Source: Solirubrobacteraceae bacterium (GTDB lineage: Bacteria > Actinomycetota > Thermoleophilia > Solirubrobacterales > Solirubrobacteraceae). From it: a DNA stretch of 31,191 nucleotides. A program made the translations under genes and the position numbers. Every line of letters starts with the position of its first letter. Within the stretch, counting starts at the first letter, position 1. Location of the stretch: positions 1 to 31,191 of the forward strand of contig JADGIB010000004.1 of assembly GCA_019683665.1 (NCBI GenBank), in the 5' to 3' direction. Below are positions 7,047 to 15,453 of this stretch, piece after piece. The notes under the pieces were generated by a model. That model was given only the letters and a program-made list of their open reading frames with translations, made no database searches and had not been told where the DNA came from.

Positions 7047-7787
7047 ATGCGTTCGCTCCGCCCGCTCGCCCTGGCCGCCGCGGCCGTCCTGGCCGCCGCC
7101 GCGCCCGGCTGCGGCGGCGAGGACCCGGCCCGCGGGGACGCGTCCGGCGCCGGCGCGCCGCTGACCGTCCTCGCCGCCGCCTCCCTGCGCGAGGCGCTCC
7201 CGGCGATCGACCCGGCGCCGCGCTACGGGTTCGGCTCGTCGGGCACGCTGGCGACCCAGATCCGCCGCGGCGCCCCCGCCGACGTCTTCCTGTCGGCCTC
7301 GCCCGACCCGCCCGCCGCGCTGCACGCCGAGGGCCGCTGCTCGGCGCCGGTCGCGTTCGCGACGAACCGCCTCGTCCTCGTCGTCCCCCGCGACGGGCGC
7401 GTCCGCGGCCTCGACGACCTCCGCGCCGGCGGCCTGCGCGTCGCGATCGGCGGCCCGGGCGTCCCCGCCGGCGACTACGCCCGCGCGCTCCTGCGGCAGA
7501 TCGGGGCCGAGGACGTGCTCGCCGCCAACCGCGTCAGCCGCGAGCGCGACGTCGCCGGGGTGGCGGCGAAGGTCGCCTACGGGTCGGCCGACGCCGGCTT
7601 CGCCTACGCGACCGACGCCCGCGCCGCCGGCGACCGCGTCCGGACCGTGCCGCTGCCGCGCGAGCAGCCCGCCCGCTACGCCCTCTGCGTCGTCCGCGAC
7701 GGCCCGGCCGCCCGCGCGTTCGTCGACGCCGTCCGCTCGCCCGAGGGCCGGGCGGTCCTGCGCGCGCACGGCTTCGGGCTCCCCTGA
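7047..7787 (+). CDS. modA: Molybdate-binding lipoprotein ModA
   Basis: 246 aa. A lipoprotein signal peptide ends in the lipobox AAPGC, with Cys22 as the lipid-bearing residue. The mature part is a periplasmic-type binding protein of the ModA family: LTVLAAASLREALPAI, FGSSGTLATQIRRGAPADVFLSAS, FATNRLVLVVP, then VAIGGPGVPAGDYARALL and KVAYGSADAGFAYATD. Ser-Ser and Ala-Ala-Ser motifs match the oxyanion site. It would capture molybdate or tungstate for an ABC importer, but neither modB nor modC follows; the next gene is a sigma factor. No ribosome site is visible; the -10 box at 7029-7034 is 12 nt from the ATG. Confidence 0.9.
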   Translation: MRSLRPLALAAAAVLAAAAPGCGGEDPARGDASGAGAPLTVLAAASLREALPAIDPAPRYGFGSSGTLATQIRRGAPADVFLSASPDPPAALHAEGRCSAPVAFATNRLVLVVPRDGRVRGLDDLRAGGLRVAIGGPGVPAGDYARALLRQIGAEDVLAANRVSRERDVAGVAAKVAYGSADAGFAYATDARAAGDRVRTVPLPREQPARYALCVVRDGPAARAFVDAVRSPEGRAVLRAHGFGLP

Positions 7788-7825
7788 CGTGATCGGCGCG
7801 CCCTCTGCGGGTACGGGAGGGAGAC

Positions 7826-8641
7826 GTGGAAGGCGCGATCGCCCCGACCAGCCGTGCCCGGACCGAGGAGGTCCAGCGCCTGTGGCTGCGCTACCGGCGC
7901 CACCCGGAGGACCGCGCGCTGCGCGACCGGCTGATCCTGTCGCTGGCACCGATGGTGAAGTTCATCGTCTACCGCAAGGTCCGCAACGTGCCCTCGCACG
8001 TCGAGATCGAGGACTACCTGTCGGTCGGCCTGGAGGCGCTGATCGCCTCGCTCGACCGCTACGACCCCGACAAGGGCGCGACGCTCGAGCAGTACGCGTG
8101 GACCCGCGTCCACGGCTCCGTCCTCGACGAGCTGCGCCGCCAGGACTGGGCGCCGCGCTCGGTGCGCCGCTGGGAGCGCGACATCGAGAAGGCCGTCCAG
8201 GACTTCACCGGCGTCCACGGGCGGCGGCCGACGCAGGAGGAGCTGGCCGACATGCTCGGCTGCACGCTCGACGAGCTCCGCGCCCACCGCGACGACATCG
8301 CCCGCTCCGACGTCACCTCGCTCAACGCGGTCGTCATGTCCGAGGACGAGACCGAGGTCGAGCGGATGGACACGCTCGCCTCCGGCGACGACCGCGCCGA
8401 CCCGGAGGCGGCGGCGCTGCGGTCCGTGGCCAAGGACCGCTTCCGCGAGGCGTTCGCCGCGCTGCCCCAGCGCGAGCGCGAGATCGCGGTCCTCCTCTAC
8501 GTCAAGCACCTGACGATGGCCGAGATCGGCGACGTGCTCGGGGTGTCCGAGAGCCGGGTGTGCCAGATCCACGGCCGCACGAAGCGCAAGCTCCGCGCCG
8601 CGCTCCAGGACGACGCGGCGATGTTCCACCTCGTCGCCTGA
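7826..8641 (+). CDS. FliA/WhiG-family (sigma-28 type) RNA polymerase sigma factor
   Basis: 271 aa. Region 2 runs roughly from residue 35 to 110 (APMVKFIVYRKVRNVP, then DYLSVGLEALIASLDRYDP and YAWTRVHGSVLDELRRQDW). Region 3 contains the ASRSVRRW-like WAPRSVRRWERDIEKAV and RRPTQEELADMLG. Region 4 has LPQREREIAVLLYVKHLTMAEIGDVLGVSESRVCQIHGRTKRKLR, the -35-binding helix-turn-helix. This is the FliA/WhiG/SigD subgroup, which in actinobacteria controls development or motility. No anti-sigma gene is adjacent. Start is GTG 7826, behind a strong GGGAGGGAG ribosome site. Confidence 0.92.
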   Translation: MEGAIAPTSRARTEEVQRLWLRYRRHPEDRALRDRLILSLAPMVKFIVYRKVRNVPSHVEIEDYLSVGLEALIASLDRYDPDKGATLEQYAWTRVHGSVLDELRRQDWAPRSVRRWERDIEKAVQDFTGVHGRRPTQEELADMLGCTLDELRAHRDDIARSDVTSLNAVVMSEDETEVERMDTLASGDDRADPEAAALRSVAKDRFREAFAALPQREREIAVLLYVKHLTMAEIGDVLGVSESRVCQIHGRTKRKLRAALQDDAAMFHLVA

Positions 8642-8697
8642 CCGCGCCCGCGGTCTGCGGGTTGGCCGCGGGCCCGCGCGTGTGGGAGGGTCCGCGC

Positions 8698-9828
8698 ATG
8701 GGCCGACCGCGCCTCGTCCTCGCCGCCGCGCTCGCCGCCGTCGCGGCCGGCGCCGCCGCCGCGCCGGCTGCGGCCGACACCGTCTGGCTCTGCCGCCCGG
8801 GCCACGCGAGCCCGTGCGAGACGAGCCTCGAGACGACGGTCGTCACCCCCGACCGGCGGCCGACCGGCGTCGTGCGCACGCCGGCGCGCCGCCGGACCGT
8901 CGACTGCTTCTACGTCTACCCGACGGTCAGCCAGCAGCCGGGCGCGATCGCCGACCGCGCGATCGACCCCGAGCTGCGCTCGATCGCCCGCTACCAGGCG
9001 GCGCGCTTCTCGACCGTCTGCCGCGTGTGGGCGCCCGTCTACCGCCAGGCGACGCTCGCCGCGCTCGCCGGCACCGCGACGGTCACCGCCGCCGACCGCG
9101 AGCTGGGCTACCGCGACGTGCGCGCCGCCTGGCGCACGTACCTGCGCCGCCACAACCGCGGCCGCGGCGTCGTGCTCATCGGCCACTCGCAGGGGACGTT
9201 CATGCTGCGCCGCCTCATCCGCGAGGAGATCGACCCCCGCCCCGCGGCCCGCCGCCGGCTCGTGTCGGCGCTCCTGCTCGGCGGCAACGTCGTCGTCGCC
9301 CGCGGCCGCGACCGCGGCGGCGACTTCCGCCACGTCCCCGCCTGCCGGCGCGCGACCCAGACCGGCTGCGTCGTCGCCTACTCGACGTACGCCGAGCCGG
9401 TGCCCGAGAACGCGGTCTTCACCCGCCCGACGCCGGCGTTCACGCCGCTGCCACTCCCGGCCGGCCGGCTCGAGGTCCTGTGCACGAACCCGGCCGCCCT
9501 CGGCGGCGGGACGGGCCGGCTCGACGGCGTCCTGCCGACCGCCCCGTTCGGCGGCGTGATCGGGATCTCGATCGTCGCCATGCAGGGCCCGACGCCCGCG
9601 TTCCCGACCCCGTGGGTCGCCTCCCCCGGCGCCTACGACGCCCGCTGCGCCGACACCCCGGGCGGCGGCCGGGCGCTCATCGTCACCCCGCGCGACGGGG
9701 CGCCCGCGCTGACCGCTGTCCCCGACGCCTCCTGGGGCCTGCACCTGGCCGACGTGAACATCGCGCTCGGGAACCTCACCCGGCTCGTCGCGCGGCAGGC
9801 CCGCGCCCACCGGGCCGCGGCCCGTTGA
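8698..9828 (+). CDS. Secreted alpha/beta hydrolase, DUF3089 family
   Basis: 376 aa. A signal peptide ends near residue 26 (PAAADTVWLC). The DUF3089 lipase-like signature is present: VDCFYVYPTVSQQ (about 68-80), CRVWAPVYRQ, and the nucleophile elbow VLIGHSQGTFMLRRLIREEID with Ser164. PACRRATQTGCVVAYSTYAEPVPEN lies in the middle, and WGLHLADVNIALGNL near the C-terminus probably carries the catalytic His. Several Cys pairs fit an extracellular protein. Natural substrate unknown; an esterase or lipase is the family guess. GGGAGGG (8683-8689) is the ribosome site for ATG 8698. Confidence 0.88.
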   Translation: MGRPRLVLAAALAAVAAGAAAAPAAADTVWLCRPGHASPCETSLETTVVTPDRRPTGVVRTPARRRTVDCFYVYPTVSQQPGAIADRAIDPELRSIARYQAARFSTVCRVWAPVYRQATLAALAGTATVTAADRELGYRDVRAAWRTYLRRHNRGRGVVLIGHSQGTFMLRRLIREEIDPRPAARRRLVSALLLGGNVVVARGRDRGGDFRHVPACRRATQTGCVVAYSTYAEPVPENAVFTRPTPAFTPLPLPAGRLEVLCTNPAALGGGTGRLDGVLPTAPFGGVIGISIVAMQGPTPAFPTPWVASPGAYDARCADTPGGGRALIVTPRDGAPALTAVPDASWGLHLADVNIALGNLTRLVARQARAHRAAAR

Positions 9829-9832
9829 CGGA

Positions 9833-9842
9833 ACGTTAACGT
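9833..9842 (+). promoter_or_regulatory. -10 box of the SGNH gene inside a perfect 10-bp palindrome
   Basis: ACGTTAACGT is a perfect palindrome, and its TAACGT half (9837-9842) lies 7 nt before the ATG at 9850. The spacing matches other likely leaderless promoters in the window. The palindrome may bind a regulator, or it may be incidental to the -10. Confidence 0.4.
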
Positions 9843-9849
9843 CCGCCCC

Positions 9850-10740
9850 ATGTCCCGACTCCGCGTGCCGGCGCTCGTCGCGCTGGCCTCCACCCTCGCC
9901 CTCACCGCACCGGCGGCCGCCGACGCGGCCAAGGGCAAGCCGGCCAAGACGCAGTACTACGTGTCGCTGGGCGACTCGTACGCGACCGGCTACCAGGCCA
10001 CCGGCGTGCGCCAGGGCAGCAACACCGACCAGGGCTTCGCCAACCAGCTCGTGCCGATCGCCCGCAGCCGCGGCCACCGGCTCAAGCTCGTGAACTTCGG
10101 CTGCGCCGGGGCGACCACGACCTCGATCCTCCAGACGCCGGGCTGCGCGTCCGGGGCCCGCGCCGTCGGCGGCCCGGCCTACCGCAGGCCGCAGGCCGAG
10201 GCCGCGATCGACTTCATCCGCCGCCACCGCAAGCGCGTCGGCCTCATCACCGTCTCGATCGGCGGCAACGACGTGACCGCGTGCGCCCGCGCCGCGGACC
10301 CGGTGCCGTGCGTCGCCGGCGCCGTCCAGGGGATCGAGACCCGGGTCGCCGAGCTGGCCCGCCGGCTGCGCCGCGCGGCCGGGCCGAAGGTGCCGATCGT
10401 CGGCATCACCTATCCGGACGTCATCCTCGGCGAGTGGGTCACCGGCAACGACTCCCTGGCCCGCCTGTCGGTCGTCGCCTTCCAGCAGTTCATCAACCCG
10501 ACGCTCGAGAAGGCCTACGCGGCCGGCAAGGGCGCGTTCGTCGACGTCACCGCGGCGACCGGCGCCTACGGCTCGCTCGACGAGACGACGAACCTCGAGC
10601 CGTACGGGACCATCCCGGTCCCGGTCGCGCGCGTCTGCGAGCTCACGTACTACTGCGAGTTCCAGGACATCCACGCGCGCACGCCGGGCTACGGCCTCAT
10701 CGCCGACCTCATCGCGCAGAAGCTGCCGCGCCGCCGCTGA
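9850..10740 (+). CDS. Secreted SGNH/GDSL hydrolase
   Basis: 296 aa. The signal peptide has a hydrophobic core to about residue 22, with cleavage near ADA. All four SGNH blocks are visible: block I YVSLGDSYATGYQ with Ser43, block II VNFGCAGATT, block III SIGGNDVTAC, and block V DIHARTPGYG with the catalytic His near residue 277. This matches the SEST-like secreted esterases of actinobacteria. Cys residues around CADPVPC-like and RVCELTYYCEF segments suggest disulphides. Likely a lipid or ester hydrolase outside the cell. No Shine-Dalgarno; see the -10 box upstream. Confidence 0.9.
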   Translation: MSRLRVPALVALASTLALTAPAAADAAKGKPAKTQYYVSLGDSYATGYQATGVRQGSNTDQGFANQLVPIARSRGHRLKLVNFGCAGATTTSILQTPGCASGARAVGGPAYRRPQAEAAIDFIRRHRKRVGLITVSIGGNDVTACARAADPVPCVAGAVQGIETRVAELARRLRRAAGPKVPIVGITYPDVILGEWVTGNDSLARLSVVAFQQFINPTLEKAYAAGKGAFVDVTAATGAYGSLDETTNLEPYGTIPVPVARVCELTYYCEFQDIHARTPGYGLIADLIAQKLPRRR

Positions 10741-10765
10741 GCCGGCCTGAGCGGTGAACCGTCGT

Positions 10766-10796
10766 CCAGCGGGGGTCAAGCCCGGGTCCCCGCTGG
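10766..10796 (+). other. 9-bp stem-loop upstream of the GGDEF-EAL pseudogene
   Basis: CCAGCGGGG (10766-10774) and CCCCGCTGG (10788-10796) form a perfect 9-bp stem with a 13-nt loop. It lies 25 nt past the SGNH stop and 17 nt before the ATG at 10814. It may terminate SGNH transcription (no T tract) or be part of a structured leader for the c-di-GMP gene. Confidence 0.45.
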
Positions 10797-10813
10797 GCGA
10801 TGAGAGTCCCACC

Positions 10814-12790
10814 ATGGGGCTGTCGATCGGCGACCGGGCCCGCCGGGTCGTCACCGTCCTGGCGGCGATGCTGGTCGCGGCGCTCGCCGCGTCGCTCGTC
10901 GTGCTGCCCCTCGGCGGCATCGCCGAGCCCACGACCGCCGGCGGCGTCCTCTACGGGGCGATCGGCCTGGCCGCGACCGCCCTCCTCGTCCTGCGGGCCG
11001 CCGTCGTCGCCGAGGAGCGCGCCACGTGGCTGGCGTTCTCGGCGATGACGCTCCTGAACATCGTCGCGAGCGTCGTCTGGGCCGCCGGGTTCCACTGGCG
11101 GGCCGTGTCGCCCGCCGACCTGCTCTGGGCGGCCGGCGTCCTCGCCGGCTTCGCCGGGATCGCGCTCTACCTGCGCCACCGGGTCGGCGACGCCCACCGC
11201 TTCCTGTGGCTGGACGCGGTCGGGATCACCGTCTACGTCGCCGCGATCTGCACGGCGCTGCTCGTCGGCCGGATGCGCGCCGCCGGCCTGTCGACCGGCG
11301 GCGCCACCCTGAACGTCCTCTACGCGTGCGCGAGCGGGGCGATGTGGTCGGTCGTCCTCGCCGCCGGCTCGATGACCGGGCGGCGCCTCCAGCGCGCCAG
11401 GACGCCCTGCTCGGCGCGGCGTTCGTCGTCCTCTGCGCGACCGACTCGCTCTACGTGCTCGCGCTGGCCGAGCTCGTGCCCGAGCAGGGCGCGGTGCTGG
11501 CGATCGGCGCCGAGCTCGGCACCGGGCTCGTCGTCGCCGCCGCGTGGGCGCAGCCGTCGGCCGCCGGCGATCTGCGCATCGGCGGGTGGTGGGAGGCCGC
11601 GCCGACGGTCTCGTGGCTCGTCGCCGGCGGCGGCGTCCTGCTCGCCGCGCAGCTCGTCTCGCTGCCCGCGGTGTCGGTCGGGCTGGCGGCGGCCGCGCTC
11701 GCGCTCGCCGCGCTGCGGACCGTCATCGTCACCCGCGACGTGCGCCAGCTCGTCCTCCACCGGCGCGAGGCGCTCACCGACGACCTCACCGGCCTGCCGA
11801 ACCGCCGGGCGCTGCTGCGGCGCCTGGAGCTGCTGACCCGCGACCGCGGCCGCGGCCGGCGCCGGGCCGCGCTCCTGCTCGCCGACCTCGACGGGTTCAA
11901 GGAGCTCAACGACGCGCTCGGCCACGCCGCCGGCGACGCGCTCCTGGCCCGGGTCGGCGAGCGCCTGGCCGCGGTCGGCGGCGCGTACACGGTCCGCCTC
12001 GGCGGCGACGAGTTCGCCGCGGTCGTCGAGGCGCCGCTCGACCCGCAGGCGGTGGCCCGCCGGATGCTCGCGGCGCTGTCGGAGCCGTTCACGCTCGACG
12101 ACATCACCGTCGGCGTCGGCGCGAGCATCGGGATCGCCCGCTACCCGGACGACGCCACGACCTCCGGCGAGCTCGTCCGCCGCGCCGACGTCGCCATGTA
12201 CGACGCGAAGCGCCGCCGGGTCGGGGTCGCCGCCTACACGGCCGAGCGCGACGGGTTCAGCCGCGCCCGCGTCGCGCTCGCCGCACCGGCCTGCCGCGGC
12301 GGATCGCCGCCGCGCTCGCGCGCCACGGCCTGCGCGGCGAGCGGCTCGTCGTCGAGGTGACCGAGAACGCGGTCATGGCCGACCCGGAGCGCTGCTGCGA
12401 CGTCCTCGCCGCGATCGCCGGCGCCGGCGTCGGGGTGTCGGTCGACGACTTCGGCACCGGCCAGTCGTCGCTGGCGCAGCTGCGCCGCATCGGCGCCGAC
12501 GAGCTGAAGATCGACCGCAGCTTCGTCATGGGGATGCGGGCGGACCCGTTCGACCGCGAGGTCGTCGCCGCGGTCGCCGGCCTCGCCCGCCGCCTCGGGA
12601 TGCGCCTCGTCGCCGAGGGCGTCAGGACCGCGCCGCCTGGGACGCGCTGGCCGCGATCGGCTGCGACCTCGCCCAGGGCCACGGGATCGCCCGCCCGATG
12701 CGCTTCGAGGCGCTGCTGCCGTTCCTCGACCGGGCGCGGGCCGCGGGCCTGGCGGCGACGCGCCCGCGCGGCGAGGCGTCCGCGGCCTGA
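10814..12790 (+). pseudogene. Decayed membrane GGDEF-EAL (c-di-GMP) protein with three lesions
   Basis: The reading frame has to shift three times, each time by a net minus one. Frame A (ATG 10814 to about 11395) encodes a series of membrane helices. Frame B (about 11400-12280) continues the helices and encodes a GGDEF domain with DDLTGLPNRRALLRRL, ADLDGFKELNDALGH and an intact VRLGGDEF, but no obvious RxxD inhibitory site. Frame C starts at GLPRRIAAALARHGL (about 12287) and carries the second half of an EAL domain: VTENAVM, DDFGTGQSSLAQL, LKIDRSF. Frame D (after about 12623) finishes it with GCDLAQGHGIARPM. The first and third lesions look like single-base losses. At the second, roughly 90 residues including the EAL motif itself are missing. 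Originally a diguanylate cyclase/phosphodiesterase. The GGDEF part alone could still be made only if translation restarts internally. Confidence 0.82.
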
Positions 12791-12796
12791 TCAGGC
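12785..12796. repeat. 12-bp palindrome holding two convergent stop codons
   Basis: GCCTGATCAGGC is a perfect palindrome. Its centre TGATCA supplies the TGA stop of the GGDEF-EAL remnant (plus) and the TGA stop of RNase HI (minus), so the genes abut with no gap. It could form a weak bidirectional hairpin end. Confidence 0.5.
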
Positions 12797-13321
12797 GGCC
12801 GCCGCGGCGGCGGCGACCGCGAGCCGGTCGGCGCGGTCGTTGCGGGCCTTGTGGGCGTGCTCGGCGCCGACCTCGTGCCCGCGCACCCAGTGCCAGCGGA
12901 CCTCGGCGTGACGCTCGATCTCGGCCTCGAGGGCGCGGACGAGGTCCTGGTTCTTCACCGGCTCGCCGGAGGCGGTCCTCCAGCCCTTGCGCTTCCAGCC
13001 CGGCAGCCACTTCGTCATCGAGTCGAGCATGAGCCGCGAGTCGGTGACGATGCAGACGCGGCTGCCGGCCGGGAGCGCGCGCAGCCCCTCGATCGCCGCC
13101 GTGTACTCCATGCGGTTGTTCGTCGTCTGCGGGTCGCCGCCCGACAGCTCGATGTCCTCGCCGCCGTCGGCGGGGACGACGATCGCCGCCCAGCCGCCCG
13201 GGCCGGGGTTGCCCCGGCAGGCGCCGTCGGTCCACACGACCGCCTCGCCGGGCCGGGCCTCGAACGGCTCCTCCTTGGGGGCGGGACGGCGACGGCGGCG
13301 GAACTTCGTGGGTGCGGGCAT
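12791..13321 (-). CDS. rnhA: Ribonuclease HI
   Basis: 176 aa cytoplasmic enzyme that cuts RNA in RNA-DNA hybrids. The four catalytic acids are in place: Asp32 (WTDGACRGNPGPGGW), Glu72 (NNRMEYTAAIEGL), Asp94 (IVTDSRLMLDSM), and a final Asp near 162 (ARNDRADRLA). HWVRGHEVGAEHAHKARND is the conserved His loop region. The N-terminal 25 residues are basic and extra to the core; the C-terminus is a poly-Ala tail. ATG 13321 is chosen over longer in-frame starts because TACCAT (minus strand, 13331-13336) sits 9 nt upstream and the protein begins as homologues do. Divergent from the thioesterase gene. Confidence 0.93.
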   Translation of the reverse strand: MPAPTKFRRRRRPAPKEEPFEARPGEAVVWTDGACRGNPGPGGWAAIVVPADGGEDIELSGGDPQTTNNRMEYTAAIEGLRALPAGSRVCIVTDSRLMLDSMTKWLPGWKRKGWRTASGEPVKNQDLVRALEAEIERHAEVRWHWVRGHEVGAEHAHKARNDRADRLAVAAAAAAA

Positions 13322-13330
13322 CGGCGGGCG

Positions 13331-13371
13331 ATGGTACGGGCGCGGCCCGACGGAGCCCGATCGACTAGAAC
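13331..13371. promoter_or_regulatory. Back-to-back -10 boxes of rnhA and the thioesterase gene
   Basis: In the 57-nt gap between these divergent genes, TACCAT on the minus strand (13331-13336) is 9 nt from the rnhA ATG. TAGAAC on the plus strand (13366-13371) is 7 nt from the thioesterase GTG. Neither start has a Shine-Dalgarno. Both look like leaderless promoters. Confidence 0.5.
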
Positions 13372-13378
13372 ACGCGGC

Positions 13379-13804
13379 GTGGCGCTCCCCTACCCGTACG
13401 TGCAGGAGATCCCGACCCGCTGGCACGACAACGACGTCTACGGACACGTCAACAACGTCGACTACTACGCGTTCTTCGACACCGTCATCAACACGTACCT
13501 GATCCGGGCGGGCGGCCTCGACATCCTGCAGGGCGCCGCGATCGGCGTCTGCGCGGAGTCGCACTGCACGTTCAGGGCGGCGCTGGCCTTCCCGGAGACG
13601 GTCCGCGCCGGGCTGCGCGTGGCCGAGCTGCGCACCCGCTCGGTCCGCTACGAGATCGGCCTCTACGGCGAGCGGTCGGAGGGCGAGCCGGCGGCGACCG
13701 GCTGGTTCGTCCACGTGTTCGTCGACCGCGACACGCGGCGCCCGGTCGAGATCCCGCCCGGGGTGCGCGCCGCGCTCGAGCGGCTCATCGTGGCGCCAGC
13801 GTGA
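13379..13804 (+). CDS. Acyl-CoA thioesterase, 4HBT hot-dog fold
   Basis: 141 aa, typical length for the 4-hydroxybenzoyl-CoA thioesterase family. The signature near the N-terminus is TRWHDNDVYGHVNNVDYYAFFDT, with the catalytic Asp of the DxDxxGHVNN motif replaced in position by HDND-VYGHVNN, as is common in YbgC/FadM-like members. FRAALAFPETVRAGLRVAEL and SVRYEIGLYGE are later hot-dog strands. Substrate unknown; probably a cytoplasmic acyl-CoA. Start GTG 13379 has a -10 box 7 nt upstream. The last 20 bp overlap the 3' end of the convergent CocE gene. Confidence 0.9.
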   Translation: MALPYPYVQEIPTRWHDNDVYGHVNNVDYYAFFDTVINTYLIRAGGLDILQGAAIGVCAESHCTFRAALAFPETVRAGLRVAELRTRSVRYEIGLYGERSEGEPAATGWFVHVFVDRDTRRPVEIPPGVRAALERLIVAPA

Positions 13805-15425
13805 GCGTGACCGCCGACGGCCGGTCGGCGTCGTGGAACACCTCCTGGTCGGCGGCGACGAGCGTCCGCGCGGTCGCCGGCGGCTCGCCGGTGCCGGGGT
13901 TGCGCGCGTAGCGCGGGTGCGCGCCGCTGGAGACCTGGACGCGGATGCGGTGGCCGCGGCGGAAGCGGTGCGCGGTCGGCCACAGCGCCAGCTCGACGCG
14001 GCGGACCCCGTCGGCGTCCGGGGCCGGCGCGCCCGGCTGCAGGCGCACGAGCGCGTCGCAGACGTTCAGCGACGGGCCGGACGGGAGCACGTCGCAGACG
14101 CGGACGAACGCGTCGGTGTGCTCGCGCGTGGAGCGCAGGTGGATCGTCGCCCCGACCGGCCCCATCGCGACGACGTCGCGCTCGAGCGGGTCGCTCGTGT
14201 AGACGAGGACGTCGTCGCGGGCCTCGAGCGGGCGGTTGTCGACCACCGGCTGGCGGGCGAGCAGGACGGGGCCGCCGAGCGCCGGGGTCGGCTGCGCCGG
14301 GTCGTAGCGGTAGCGGTCCGGCGCGGCCCCGGCCGGCGGCGGCGCCTCGGCCAGCCGCCCGCCCGGGTGCAGGTGCAGCGTCCACGGCCGGGTGCCGGCC
14401 GGCGGCCAGCGGTCGAGGTCGCGCCACCCCTCCTCCCCGCTGACCCAAACGCGGACCGGCACGCCGCTGAGCATCCGCCGGTCGCCGAGCAGGTGCGCGC
14501 GCAGCCAGCCGAGCCCCTCGCGCAGGCTCGTCGCCAGCATCCCGGTCGAGGTGTGCGCCCACGGGCCGACGACGAGCTGCGTCTCGACCCCGGCCGCCAC
14601 GAGCGCGGCGTGGTCGGCCAGCAGCCACGGCAGGAAGATGTCGTGCCAGCCGCCGACGAGGTGGACCGGCGCCCGGACGCGGGCGACGTCGGCCGAGTAG
14701 TCGCGCGCCGACCAGTACGGCTCGTCGGGCGCGGTCTGCTCGAACCACTCGCGGAACCACGGCAGCTCGCGGCCGGCGATCGCGTGGTCGAGCGTGCCGA
14801 GCGGCAGCTCGTCGAGCGTGCGCGGCAGCCGCCGGCGCAGCCCGAACAGGAGCCGCAGCGAGCCGAGTCGCCGCTCCTGCGCGGCGATGATCATCGTCCA
14901 CGACAGCGCCGTCTCCAGCGAGATCGAGCCGCCGCCGTAGGCCTGCGAGTGGAACTGCGAGGCGGTGATCGACGGGGCCAGCGCCCCGAGGGCGTCCCCG
15001 CTTTCGGCGGCGACCGCCCACTGGACCAGCCCCATGTAGCTGGAGCCGATCATCCCGATCCGCTCCCCGCACCACGGCTGCTCGCGCAGCCAGCGCAGCG
15101 TCGCCAGCCCGTCGGCGCGCTCGTCGAACGGGGCGAACGCGCCGCCGGAGCCGAACGTGCCGCGCACCGACTGGACGACGACCTGGAAGCCGCGCTCGGC
15201 GAGCAGGCGCCCGTAGAACAGCCCGACCCAGGAGCGGCTGCGCCCGTACGGGCTGCGGACGAGCACGACCGGGTCGCGCTCGCCGCCGCGGGCGACGTAG
15301 CGGTCGGCGAGCAGCACGACGCCGTCGTCCATCGTCGCGCGCAGGCCGTGCTCGACGACGACGTCGCGGGTGCGCGGCGCGGGGAGCCGCAGGGAGCGCC
15401 CGGCGATCTCGCTGAGCAGCGTCAC
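13785..15425 (-). CDS. CocE/NonD family alpha/beta hydrolase (Xaa-Pro peptidase S15-like)
   Basis: 546 aa, near the usual length. The N-terminal alpha/beta hydrolase domain has VVVQSVRGTFGSGGAFAPF and the nucleophile motif IGSSYMG with Ser129. HLVGGWHDIFLP carries the catalytic Asp and VVGPWAHTSTG the His. A C-terminal jelly-roll follows from about residue 330, with LVYTSDPLERDVVAMGPV and FRRGHRIRVQVSSGAHPRYARNPGTGEP. The family includes cocaine esterase, glutaryl-7-ACA acylase and X-Pro dipeptidyl peptidase. There is no signal peptide, so it is probably cytoplasmic. Start GTG 15425; GATCAT (15434-15439, minus strand) is a -10 candidate 8 nt upstream. Confidence 0.92.
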   Translation of the reverse strand: MTLLSEIAGRSLRLPAPRTRDVVVEHGLRATMDDGVVLLADRYVARGGERDPVVLVRSPYGRSRSWVGLFYGRLLAERGFQVVVQSVRGTFGSGGAFAPFDERADGLATLRWLREQPWCGERIGMIGSSYMGLVQWAVAAESGDALGALAPSITASQFHSQAYGGGSISLETALSWTMIIAAQERRLGSLRLLFGLRRRLPRTLDELPLGTLDHAIAGRELPWFREWFEQTAPDEPYWSARDYSADVARVRAPVHLVGGWHDIFLPWLLADHAALVAAGVETQLVVGPWAHTSTGMLATSLREGLGWLRAHLLGDRRMLSGVPVRVWVSGEEGWRDLDRWPPAGTRPWTLHLHPGGRLAEAPPPAGAAPDRYRYDPAQPTPALGGPVLLARQPVVDNRPLEARDDVLVYTSDPLERDVVAMGPVGATIHLRSTREHTDAFVRVCDVLPSGPSLNVCDALVRLQPGAPAPDADGVRRVELALWPTAHRFRRGHRIRVQVSSGAHPRYARNPGTGEPPATARTLVAADQEVFHDADRPSAVTLTLAPR

Positions 15426-15453
15426 GGCCGCGGATGATCGCAGGCGCGGGCGC

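Noticed and set aside
10761..10815. Similarity of CCAGC...GTCAAGCCC...GCTGG to part of a SAM-IV riboswitch
   Set aside because: The following GGCAACC core and pseudoknot segments are absent, and the downstream gene is not a methionine-pathway gene.
10800..11048. Small ORF starting at ATGAGAGTC before the GGDEF gene
   Set aside because: It overlaps the membrane-helix frame of the GGDEF remnant and encodes a Ser/Arg/Pro-rich shadow sequence.
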